A stretch of DNA of 58,200 nucleotides, from positions 1-58,200 of the forward strand of contig NZ_MINO01000022.1 of NCBI RefSeq assembly GCF_001757355.1, given 5' to 3'. This DNA comes from Sphingobium phenoxybenzoativorans. Lineage in GTDB: Bacteria; Pseudomonadota; Alphaproteobacteria; Sphingomonadales; Sphingomonadaceae. The first letter of the stretch is position 1, and each line of letters opens with the position of its first letter. Shown piece after piece: positions 1-7,291 of this stretch. The position numbers were made by a program, and so were the translations under genes. Below the pieces are notes generated by a model. It worked only from the letters and a program-made list of their open reading frames with translations. It ran no database searches and had not been told where the DNA came from.

Positions 1-2355
1 CCGCTGCTTGGCGCTTTCGAATGCAGAACGCGCGGCCGACTTCGCCTGACGGTTCAGGGTGCCGCTATCGCCGGTGATGTTGGCGGCCTGCATCGCGGCG
101 TCGAGATGGTTATGGATGATGGCGAAGGCGCCGGCATACGCATCGTAGATGCGGGCTTGCTCGGGCGTAAGCTGGTGCTCGACCAGTTCGTATTCAACGC
201 CGTCATAGGAGAGCGACCGGGCCGTGTAGAGGCCGAGCGCGCGCAGGTCGCGGGCAAGCACCTCCATGGCCGCGACACCGCCATTGTCGACGGCCTCCAC
301 GAACTCGGCGCGGTTGGCGAAGGGAAAATCGTCACCGCCCCACAGCCCGAGCCGCTGGGCGTAAGCGAGATTGTGGACTGTGGTCGCGCCGGTGGCAGAA
401 ACGTAGACGACACGCGCGTCCGGCAGCGCGTGCTGCAGCCGCAGCCCGGCACGGCCCTGCTGTGAGGGCGCGACATCGCCCCGTTCTCCCTTGCCGCCGC
501 CGGCGTTCTGCATTGCGTGCGACTCGTCGAAAATGATGACTCCATCGAAGTCGGAGCCCAACCATTCGACGATCTGTTTGACGCGCGAAAGCTTCTCGCC
601 ACGGTCGTCGGACCGTAGCGTGGAATAGGTGGTGAAAAGGACGCCTTCGCTGAGACGGATCCGCGTGCCCTGAGGGAAACGGGATAGCGGCGTGACCAAC
701 AAGCGCTCCATACCGAGCGCCGACCAGTCGCGTTGAGCGTCTTCGAGCAGCTTGTCGGACTTCGAGATCCATACTGCCTTGCGGCGACCCTGCAGCCAGT
801 TGTCGAGGATGATGCCGGCGGACTGACGGCCCTTGCCGGCGCCGGTGCCGTCGCCGAGCATGAAGCCCCGGCGGAAGCGGACGGCGCTTGGAGCGTCGTC
901 CGGCGCGGCGGTGACGAGATCGCCGGTCTCGTCCACAATCCAGGCGCCTGCGAGGTGTTCGCTGTGAGCTTCGCCGGCATAGATCACTGTCTCGAGCTGG
1001 GCGTCGGACAGAACGCCCCCGGTGACGATCGCGGCTGGAAGCGTCGGGCGATAGCTCGGCTTCGGCGGCGCGACCGACGCCATGGCGGCCGACTGTACCA
1101 ATTTGGTGGGATGGGGCTGCGCCTCCGGGATGCGGACCGACTGGAGCGCATAGGCCTCATAGATCGAGTCCGACAGTCGGCCATCTTCAAGAGGCATCCG
1201 CTCCACGGTCTGATAGTCAAGCGGCAGGCCTTCGATCTCAGCCGTGGGCCGGCCGTCCGTGGATGCTGCGGCCTTGGCGAGATAGCCGCGAACGGTGCGC
1301 GGCGCCGTATCCGGGGAGATCTTTGGCAGCGCGACCGGAATGCGCGGGGGCAAGTCGCGTTCGATCCAAGCGAGAAGCGTCGCCACGTCGGGCGCGATGC
1401 CGAGAGATGCCGGGAAGCGTGCATCATCCTCGGCCGGCGCCTTGTCGATGACGGTCAGGCGGGTTTCGATGGTCGTGCCTTGCTTGGCATAGACAGAGCC
1501 CGCGATCGCCGCAGTGAACACGACGCGGCCGCGCTCCTGCAGCCGGGCGAAGTGGTCGCGCCAGGCCGGCAGCTCGGGCGAGAAATTCGCGCCGGTGATC
1601 GCGACCAACCGGCCGCCTGGCGCAAGCCGCGCCAGAGCGGAAGCGATATGGCGATAGGCGGCGTCGGCGACGCGTCCGGAGACATTCGCCATAACCGAGA
1701 ACGGCGGGTTCATGATGATGACGCTGGGAATGGCGGTGCGGTCGAGATGATCGTCGATCTGCGCGGCGTCGAAACGCGTGATCGCATTGGCCGGAAAGAG
1801 AGAGGCAAGAAGATCGGCGCGGGTCTCGGCCAGTTCATTGAGGATGAGATCGGACCCGGCAATCTCGGCAAGGATCGCGAGCAGGCCCGTGCCGGCTGAG
1901 GGCTCCAGCACCCGGTCGGCGGGCGTGAGCGCTGCGGCGGTCAAGGCCGCGAGACCGAGCGGCGTCGGCGTCGAGAACTGCTGACGCGCCTGGGCCTCCT
2001 CAGACCGGCGCGTGTGCGTCGGCAGCAGCCCGGCGATCTTGCCGAGCGCGGAGAGCCGTGCGGCCGGAGACGCGGCTTTGCGGAAAAGCGGCTTTCCGTA
2101 TTTGCGCATGAAGAGGACGGTTGCCGCTTCGCAGGCGTCATAGGCCGTTTTCCAGTCCCAGGCGCCGCTAGCGTCGGACGCGCCGAAGGCCTGTTCCATG
2201 GCCGAGCGCAGTATCGCGGCATCGATCGCGCGGCCCTGTTCGAGATGAGGAAGGAGATGGCCGGCGGCGGCGAGAATGGCGGCCGCCGGCGGCGCGTTCG
2301 GTGCGAGCGGAAGCAAGACCGCCGGAGCGGCACCAGAGACGGGAGCGTGGAGCAT
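1..2355 (-). CDS. Methyltransferase / Strawberry-notch-like helicase fusion, partial (C-terminus beyond left edge)
   Basis: The frame stays open for 785 codons from an ATG at 2355 to the window edge, so only the N-terminal part is visible. Residues from about 130 carry a SAM-binding motif (LEPSAGTG) and, about 75 residues later, an NPPF motif like those of N6-adenine methyltransferases. A helicase-like ATPase follows, with Walker A GDGTGAGKG and a DESH box, then SATGATT. This order matches the methylase plus Strawberry-notch SF2 proteins common on alphaproteobacterial plasmids and ICEs. It is the last visible gene of the minus-strand backbone and has the shared leader upstream. Domain identity is clear from motifs; the substrate is unknown. 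Whether the methylase is active cannot be judged here. Confidence 0.85.
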   Translation of the reverse strand, partial: MLHAPVSGAAPAVLLPLAPNAPPAAAILAAAGHLLPHLEQGRAIDAAILRSAMEQAFGASDASGAWDWKTAYDACEAATVLFMRKYGKPLFRKAASPAARLSALGKIAGLLPTHTRRSEEAQARQQFSTPTPLGLAALTAAALTPADRVLEPSAGTGLLAILAEIAGSDLILNELAETRADLLASLFPANAITRFDAAQIDDHLDRTAIPSVIIMNPPFSVMANVSGRVADAAYRHIASALARLAPGGRLVAITGANFSPELPAWRDHFARLQERGRVVFTAAIAGSVYAKQGTTIETRLTVIDKAPAEDDARFPASLGIAPDVATLLAWIERDLPPRIPVALPKISPDTAPRTVRGYLAKAAASTDGRPTAEIEGLPLDYQTVERMPLEDGRLSDSIYEAYALQSVRIPEAQPHPTKLVQSAAMASVAPPKPSYRPTLPAAIVTGGVLSDAQLETVIYAGEAHSEHLAGAWIVDETGDLVTAAPDDAPSAVRFRRGFMLGDGTGAGKGRQSAGIILDNWLQGRRKAVWISKSDKLLEDAQRDWSALGMERLLVTPLSRFPQGTRIRLSEGVLFTTYSTLRSDDRGEKLSRVKQIVEWLGSDFDGVIIFDESHAMQNAGGGKGERGDVAPSQQGRAGLRLQHALPDARVVYVSATGATTVHNLAYAQRLGLWGGDDFPFANRAEFVEAVDNGGVAAMEVLARDLRALGLYTARSLSYDGVEYELVEHQLTPEQARIYDAYAGAFAIIHNHLDAAMQAANITGDSGTLNRQAKSAARSAFESAKQR

Positions 2356-2451
2356 GGAGGATACCTCGAAAGAGCGGGAGACGGGCGAGCCGGGCCGGCG
2401 CTTTCTCTCGACCGGACGGGCTCAACCCCGTCCCGGCCGACCTCTCACTCT
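2356..2451 (-). promoter_or_regulatory. Repeated leader, copy A (upstream of the Strawberry-notch gene)
   Basis: Reading the minus strand, this leader begins with AGAGTGAGAG about 96 nt before the ATG, then contains ACGGGGTTGAG and GAGAGAAAG blocks. The same blocks in the same order lie before the ParB-like gene and before ardC. Copy A also has a strong local hairpin, GACGGG-GTTGAG-CCCGTC. Its function is not known: promoter, operator or structured 5' UTR are all possible. This is the most diverged of the three copies. Confidence 0.6.
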
Positions 2452-2580
2452 GACGCGGGCAGCGGCCATCGCTCCGGCTTGCGGCAAGCTCGCCTTCGAC
2501 AGTTGCGTCATGCCGGCGGGCGATGCGCCGCTCCCGGCTAAGGATCGCACTATCGTCGCGGATCTATTCGAGCGCCCGCC

Positions 2581-2805
2581 TCAGGTCGGGGCATCGGGCG
2601 GGCGGTAGAGCTCAAATGGGTTGCCATCGGCGAGATGGCCGAATGGTGTAAGAACATAGTCGCTGGCGTCACGTCCAACGGCGCAGATGACGTAGCGAAC
2701 CTCGCCCGTCGCAATCTCGGTGCATTCCATCAACGCCAGGTCGCCGCTGGTCGCGGCGTGCAGCAGCGTCTCGAAATTGGCGCGGGCATGGTCGGGAATG
2801 CTCAT
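2581..2805 (-). CDS. Small conserved hypothetical protein of the mobile-element backbone
   Basis: This 74-residue protein begins MSIPDHARANFETLL and contains the phrase ALMECTEIATGE followed by YVICAVGR, a compact alpha/beta-looking sequence without membrane segments. It resembles a short family (possibly DUF6117) that I associate with alphaproteobacterial ICEs and plasmids, where it sits near ParB and ArdC genes. The ATG at 2805 was chosen because it overlaps the stop of the upstream gene by four bases (ATGA), which implies translational coupling. No function is assigned. Confidence 0.65.
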   Translation of the reverse strand: MSIPDHARANFETLLHAATSGDLALMECTEIATGEVRYVICAVGRDASDYVLTPFGHLADGNPFELYRPPDAPT

Positions 2806-3215
2806 CGCGCGCCTCCCTCGGAAAGCCGGTCGGCGAGCCAGCGCCCGGTGCTGATCCATTCAAGCGTACGGCCGGTCGAGAGATCGAGCAGGTGGGCGCC
2901 GCCGGCGAAGCCGTCGATGACGGGAGCCGAGGCAACATTCGCCCACTGGAATCCCCAACGTCCAGTCAGGCCGAAGGCCTCGGCGCAGCGCGTCACGAAG
3001 GTGATCGCGAGTTGCTGGTCGGCGCTGCCAGGATCGCGCAGCCACAGGCGAGCCGATCCGTATTCGGGCGAAAGGGAGAGCAGGAACGGCTCGGCCGGCG
3101 GATCCTCTCGGGCGTTCTCGGCCATCAGCGTTGCGTAGATCTCGAAAGCGCGCGCCGCGTTGGCGGCAGTGCCAACGTCGAGCAGGCAGGAAAAGCGGGT
3201 CAGAAAATCGGTCAT
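2802..3215 (-). CDS. Hypothetical protein of the mobile-element backbone
   Basis: A 137-residue soluble protein beginning MTDFLTRFSCLLD. I recognise no catalytic motif. The sequence is mixed helix and strand, moderately acidic, and rich in Trp and aromatic positions near the middle (GRWGFQWANV). It overlaps the next gene by ATGA at 2802-2805. An intrinsic terminator lies just upstream at 3228-3259, so these two small genes may be read from a separate promoter or by read-through. The start at 3215 is preferred over longer extensions because upstream codons run through that terminator. Confidence 0.65.
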   Translation of the reverse strand: MTDFLTRFSCLLDVGTAANAARAFEIYATLMAENAREDPPAEPFLLSLSPEYGSARLWLRDPGSADQQLAITFVTRCAEAFGLTGRWGFQWANVASAPVIDGFAGGAHLLDLSTGRTLEWISTGRWLADRLSEGGAR

Positions 3216-3227
3216 GGCAGGCTCCAG

Positions 3228-3259
3228 AAACGAAAAGAGCCCGGCGCTAGGCCGGGCTC
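3228..3259 (-). terminator. Intrinsic terminator on the minus strand
   Basis: Perfect 9-bp arms GAGCCCGGC (3237-3245) and GCCGGGCTC (3251-3259) enclose a 5-nt loop. Read on the minus strand the hairpin is followed directly by TTTTCG and further T residues. It sits 24 bp downstream of the stop of the 72-residue gene at 3284-3502, separating the ParB-like transcription unit from the genes below it. Confidence 0.7.
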
Positions 3260-3283
3260 GGAAAGGATCGAAAGATTGTCCGG

Positions 3284-3502
3284 CTAGTAGCCGAACCGCC
3301 AGGACGGCCAGTCTTGACCGTCGTCGGCGGCCTGCACCGCCTCGCTGAGATAGGCGGGATCGCCCTCGACGATGGCGGGATCGCGGACTGGCGTCTCGTC
3401 GATGACCGTGACGCAGGCGACGAGCCCGTCCTCGACCTCGACCTGCACGGGAACGAGATATTGGAAGACGACGCGCCGGGGCGGCGGGCTGGATTGCGAC
3501 AT
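3284..3502 (-). CDS. Small hypothetical protein
   Basis: A 72-residue acidic protein starting MSQSSPPPRRVVFQY. Alternating hydrophobic residues in the first half suggest a beta sheet (YLVPVQVEVEDGLVACVTVID), and the C-terminus ends DWPSWRFGY. It lies 59 bp after the ParB-like gene in the same orientation and is followed by a terminator, so it probably closes that transcription unit. I recognise no family. The ATG at 3502 gives a natural start with a purine-rich stretch upstream. Confidence 0.6.
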   Translation of the reverse strand: MSQSSPPPRRVVFQYLVPVQVEVEDGLVACVTVIDETPVRDPAIVEGDPAYLSEAVQAADDGQDWPSWRFGY

Positions 3503-3561
3503 GACGTAGCTCCTCGATTGGGGGAATCGGCGGAGCGGCCGAAGCCGCCCCGCCTGCACGA

Positions 3562-5688
3562 TCATTCGGCCGCGACGAGGTGGCGTTCATCGTCTTCGCC
3601 GGCGGCCTCCTCGTCATCGCCCGCGAGGAAGTCAGGCAGCGCTGCGCTGTCATCCTCGCCGCTGGTCTGGGTTTCCGCCGTCGACGCCTCGACCTCGGTG
3701 ACCACGCGAAGCGGTTCCGGCAGCCAGCCGGTGTCCGCCAGCAGGCGCTCGGCCTCCTTCGCCATGTCGCCCTTCTTCAGATGGTCGATGAGTTGCGCGG
3801 CCTGCTCGCCGGCGCCCTCGCGGACCGCCTGCAGGATGCGGGGCTTTGTCACCCGGTTCAGGTAGTTGCCGAAGGTCGGCCGCCAGCCGACCTCGACCAG
3901 ATCGAGGCCTGTCGCCATCGTCAGGCGGTCGGCCTGCGAAAGCCTCATGTCGAGGGTATGCTGGGATACACCGCTGCCACTGTGCGGGTTCGGCCGCTCA
4001 TAGAGCGCATTCACGCCGTAGCTGACGCAATGCGCGAGAAGAGCCATGCGGCTGGGCTCATCCAGGTCGGCGAGCCAGTCCCATAGGGCAGCATCGTCCT
4101 TCGGGATATCACCCGCCCAGGCGGCGTGGCGGTCCTGCACCGCACGGGCGGACGGGCTGTCCTTCAGCGCATCGTCCTGGGCCGGGAAGAAGACGTGCTT
4201 CACCCCGGCTTCCATGGCGCCCGTATACATGCGGGTCATGAAGGTGTCCGAGACGAGCTTGTGGAGGAGCGCCGTCATGGCGACGTGCGGGTTCTCCGCG
4301 ACGGCGTTGCGCAGCGCGAGCGTGCGATAGGCCGTCAGCTCGATCACCAGACGCTCCGGCAGCGGCTTGATGACGCCGTCATCCTCGTCGTCCTCGGGCT
4401 CGGCAGGCTGGCCGCCGATGGTAATGACCGCCCTCTGCACCGACGGCTCGGCCGGATCGCCGTCGGCGTCCACGCCGGTCTCGACCTCGGGATCGATCGG
4501 CGCGTCATCCTCCGCCCGCACGTAGCCACGGTCGATGGCGACGCTGCCGTCATGGGCGATGCTGATGAAGACGCCCGCGCGAGGGATATCGTCCGCCTCG
4601 TAGCGCACCGGCCGGGTCTCGAAGGCGGCTAGTGCCGTCTCGATCTCGCCGAGGCGCTGGTCTACCTCGTCCGGCAGTTCGTCGGCGCCTTCATACTCGG
4701 CTTCGAGCTTCTGATACTCGGCATTGAGCGCCTCGATGGTCGCCTGCTCCTCGGCCGAAAGGTCGAGCGGCTCGCCCTGCAATTCCCGCAGGCCGCGCGT
4801 CGTGTCGTAGGGAAAGCTGACAGCGACCTCGATCCACTTCCAGCCTTCGCCGGCGATCGTCTCGGCAGTAGCCCTGAGCTTTTCGGCGACCAGGCGGTCG
4901 AGCAGCCTCGCGTCCTGCAGCCAGCCGCCATCATCGGACTGGAAGAGATCGCGCATGACGACGCCGCCCGCCGCCTCATAGGTCTCGATGCCCACGAAAA
5001 CCGCGCGCTTGTCCGAGGCGCGGACGGTTGTCTCGGTCAGCATGCGCCGGATCTGATAAGGCTCCTTCGACCAGGCGTCCTTGATCGCGTCCCAGACCTG
5101 CTCCTGACGGGCGTGATCGCTCGACACTGTGAAGGCCATGAGTTGCTCCAGCGTCATGCCGTCTTCGGCATAAATCTCGAGCAGCGCGGGCGACGCCGAA
5201 GCGAGCCGCAGCCGCTGCTTGACGACCTGGGCCTGCACGAAGAAGGCTGCGGCGATCTCCCCCTCGGTCATGCCCTTGTCGCGCATGTCCTGGAAGGCGC
5301 GATACTGGTCGAGGGGATGGAGCGGCGCGCGCTCGATGTTCTCGGCGAGCGAGACTTCTTCCGCGAGGATCGCGCTGTCGCGCTCGCGCACTACGCACGG
5401 CACAGGCGACACCTTGGCGAGGCGCTTCTGCTTCACCAGCAGTTCCAGCGCCCGGAACCGGCGTCCGCCGGCCGGCACCTCGAACATGCCGGTCTCGTTG
5501 CCTTCGGCATCGACGACGGGGAAGACGCTGATACTCTGGATCAGGCCGCGCCGGGCGATCGAGGCCGCTAGGTCTTCGATCGAGACACCGGCCTTGATGC
5601 GTCGGACGTTCGACTGGCTCAGGACCAGCTTGTTGAAGGGGATGTCGCGCGAGGGCGACAGGACGATCTTTTGAGCGGCAACAGCCAT
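3562..5688 (-). CDS. ParB/RepB/Spo0J-family protein (large mobile-element form)
   Basis: A 708-residue protein whose first 200 residues hold a ParB/Srx-like nuclease fold followed by a KorB/ParB helix-turn-helix region. Diagnostic phrases are VPAGGRRFRALELL (the GxRRxxA CTP-binding motif of ParB proteins) at about residues 70-83 and AENIERAPLHPLDQY at about 115-129. The rest is a long acidic C-terminal region found in mobile-element ParB-like proteins but not in chromosomal ParB, which is about 300 residues. Known family members bind DNA and act in partition or gene regulation; the role here is inferred. No parA neighbour is visible, so partition is not proven. The gene is preceded by leader copy B. 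Confidence 0.85.
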   Translation of the reverse strand: MAVAAQKIVLSPSRDIPFNKLVLSQSNVRRIKAGVSIEDLAASIARRGLIQSISVFPVVDAEGNETGMFEVPAGGRRFRALELLVKQKRLAKVSPVPCVVRERDSAILAEEVSLAENIERAPLHPLDQYRAFQDMRDKGMTEGEIAAAFFVQAQVVKQRLRLASASPALLEIYAEDGMTLEQLMAFTVSSDHARQEQVWDAIKDAWSKEPYQIRRMLTETTVRASDKRAVFVGIETYEAAGGVVMRDLFQSDDGGWLQDARLLDRLVAEKLRATAETIAGEGWKWIEVAVSFPYDTTRGLRELQGEPLDLSAEEQATIEALNAEYQKLEAEYEGADELPDEVDQRLGEIETALAAFETRPVRYEADDIPRAGVFISIAHDGSVAIDRGYVRAEDDAPIDPEVETGVDADGDPAEPSVQRAVITIGGQPAEPEDDEDDGVIKPLPERLVIELTAYRTLALRNAVAENPHVAMTALLHKLVSDTFMTRMYTGAMEAGVKHVFFPAQDDALKDSPSARAVQDRHAAWAGDIPKDDAALWDWLADLDEPSRMALLAHCVSYGVNALYERPNPHSGSGVSQHTLDMRLSQADRLTMATGLDLVEVGWRPTFGNYLNRVTKPRILQAVREGAGEQAAQLIDHLKKGDMAKEAERLLADTGWLPEPLRVVTEVEASTAETQTSGEDDSAALPDFLAGDDEEAAGEDDERHLVAAE

Positions 5689-5772
5689 CGGGATATACTC
5701 CGCGACGGGCGGCCGAGAGCCTCTCTCTCGACCTCCAACCCGTCACGGAAACCCCGTCCTCCCTCTCACTCT
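5689..5772 (-). promoter_or_regulatory. Repeated leader, copy B (upstream of the ParB-like gene)
   Basis: On the minus strand the element runs from AGAGTGAGAG (84 nt before the ATG) through a TGACGGGTTGGAG block. It can fold as an outer stem ACGGG/CCCGT enclosing an inner stem CGAGAG/CTCTCG with an AGAGG loop. It overlaps the last codons of the upstream gene by 7 bp. Copy C preserves the outer stem and the loop, while the inner stem changes on both sides. That pattern suggests a conserved RNA structure rather than only a DNA operator. Confidence 0.6.
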
Positions 5773-6095
5773 ATTTCTGGGTGCGCCCGGTGAGACGCCG
5801 GAAGGACAGCGGCGCGATCAAGGAATTTGGCAAGCCCCTCATCCTCAGGCGCATCTCGGTCGAACAGGATGTATTCCGCGCCGAGGCGCCGCGCGTATTC
5901 GGTGATCCTCACAAGATCGGCAGGGAGACTATCGCGGTCGCCTTCTCCGACCCAGATAAACCAGCCGTATGGCGTCGCCGCGACAAGCTCGTCGCCCTGA
6001 GCGGCGTGAACATTCAGATAGGTGCTCGACGCCTCCGACAGGTGAGCGGTCGAGCAATCGAAGAAGACCCGAAGCGGGTACGAGACCTTGCTCAT
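5766..6095 (-). CDS. Hypothetical protein next to ArdC
   Basis: A 109-residue protein starting MSKVSYPLRVFFDCSTAHL. The opening (DCSTAHLSEASSTYL) and the later WFIWVGEGDRD phrase recall short DUF5983-type proteins that accompany antirestriction genes on plasmids; this is a weak resemblance from memory. Its start overlaps the stop of ardC by ATGA (6092-6095), indicating coupled translation. No catalytic motif or membrane segment is visible. Confidence 0.6.
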   Translation of the reverse strand: MSKVSYPLRVFFDCSTAHLSEASSTYLNVHAAQGDELVAATPYGWFIWVGEGDRDSLPADLVRITEYARRLGAEYILFDRDAPEDEGLAKFLDRAAVLPASHRAHPEIE

Positions 6096-7051
6096 GCCAC
6101 CCTCCTTTCAAGCTCATCTGCGGTGACGACGTGGGCAGCGCCCTCAGGCGCATGGGCCAGCAGCCAGTCGGCCGCCTTGCTCGCCTGACTTGCGGCCCGA
6201 ACGATGGCGCGGTTGTCCTCGCGCAGGACCTGCAGCCACGAGCCGATATAGTCGGCGTGGCGGACGGTGGGCACGATGCCGAGCGAAGCGCAGCAGAAGG
6301 CCGCGTTCATCTCGGCGACCAGTTCCTCGAATGCGTATTTCTTGGTGCCGAAGCCGCCGGTCAGGTCGCGGCCTACTCGGCTCGAGTGACCCGTCGCGTG
6401 TCCGAGTTCATGCAGGGCCGTGCGGTGCCAGTTGATCGGCTCGAAGTAGGCTTGTGGCGGAGGGACCTGCACATAGTCGAGCGCAGGCACGTAGAACGCC
6501 CGATCACCTGCGATGCGAAAGTCTATGCCTGAGGCGCGGATCAGCGCTTCGACCTGTGGTTCGATCATCCCTTGCGGCGGCGGGGGCGCATCGATCGCGA
6601 CGTCTTCCGGCAGTCCTTCGCACTGGGCTGCGTTGAACACGGTGAAGCGCTTAAGGAACGGGATCGCCTGCGCGTCGTCACCGCTCTCGCGGGCGCGGCG
6701 CTTTTCGTCCTCCGGCGTGAAGCGGTCCGCATAGACGACGGTCGTGCCGCGCGCGCCCTTGCGGACATTGCCGCCAAGCGACAGTGCTTGACGGAAGGTG
6801 AGCCAGCTCTGGCCCGGAAAGCCGTGTTCGACCACGGCGCCCCAAAGGATCAGGATATTGATCCCCGAATAGTGCCGGCCGGTGGCGGCGTTTCTCGGCA
6901 TGGCAAGCGGGGCCTTTGCGGCCGTCGTTCCCCACGGCTGGACCCAAGGCACGCGACCGGCCTCCAACTCGGCGACGATCTTATCGGTGATCTCGTCGTA
7001 AAGGCTCGCCCGGTTCTGGCCTGGACGTGGCAAAGCAGTTCGTCTGGACAT
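6092..7051 (-). CDS. ardC: ArdC-family antirestriction protein
   Basis: A 319-residue protein with the two-part ArdC layout: an N-terminal ssDNA-binding domain (LYDEITDKIVAELEAGRVPWVQPW onward, about residues 17-130) and a C-terminal zincin-like domain with a HELGH motif (HRTALHELGHATGHSSR) at about residues 210-225. ArdC proteins coat incoming single-stranded plasmid DNA and protect it from restriction in the recipient. Its presence supports a conjugative origin for the element. It leads the cluster and has its own copy of the repeated leader. Length and motifs fit the family closely. Confidence 0.92.
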   Translation of the reverse strand: MSRRTALPRPGQNRASLYDEITDKIVAELEAGRVPWVQPWGTTAAKAPLAMPRNAATGRHYSGINILILWGAVVEHGFPGQSWLTFRQALSLGGNVRKGARGTTVVYADRFTPEDEKRRARESGDDAQAIPFLKRFTVFNAAQCEGLPEDVAIDAPPPPQGMIEPQVEALIRASGIDFRIAGDRAFYVPALDYVQVPPPQAYFEPINWHRTALHELGHATGHSSRVGRDLTGGFGTKKYAFEELVAEMNAAFCCASLGIVPTVRHADYIGSWLQVLREDNRAIVRAASQASKAADWLLAHAPEGAAHVVTADELERRVA

Positions 7052-7132
7052 CGCGGATCTCCGCGACGGGCGCCGGAAGCCTCTCTCCCAGCTCTCAACC
7101 CGTCACGGCAATCCGGTCCGCACTCTCACTCT
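7052..7132 (-). promoter_or_regulatory. Repeated leader, copy C (upstream of ardC)
   Basis: On the minus strand this contains AGAGTGAGAG 81 nt before the ATG, then CCGTGACGGGTTGAGAG, and GGGAGAGAGGC. The outer stem ACGGG/CCCGT of copy B is retained, and the inner stem becomes GGGAG/CTTCC (one G-U pair) around the same AGAGG loop. Copies B and C are near-identical over the rest of the leader. Confidence 0.6.
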
Positions 7133-7291
7133 CGGGGGGGCGTTGCGGGGTCTCCCCCCAGAAGGGGTCGGCAGAGACCTTGGGCTCGGCCGTAGGGGAA
7201 AGCCTTCCCCCCTTGAAGGATAATGAAATGTTTATCGTGTTCAGAGGTCAGCCGTTAAGCGAACTCCGATTACCGTCAGCCTTGGCGAAGT

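Noticed and set aside
733..1899. Long plus-strand open frame opposite the Strawberry-notch gene
   Set aside because: It is in register with the real minus-strand gene, which has family motifs throughout; the plus frame shows no recognisable domain and reflects high GC.
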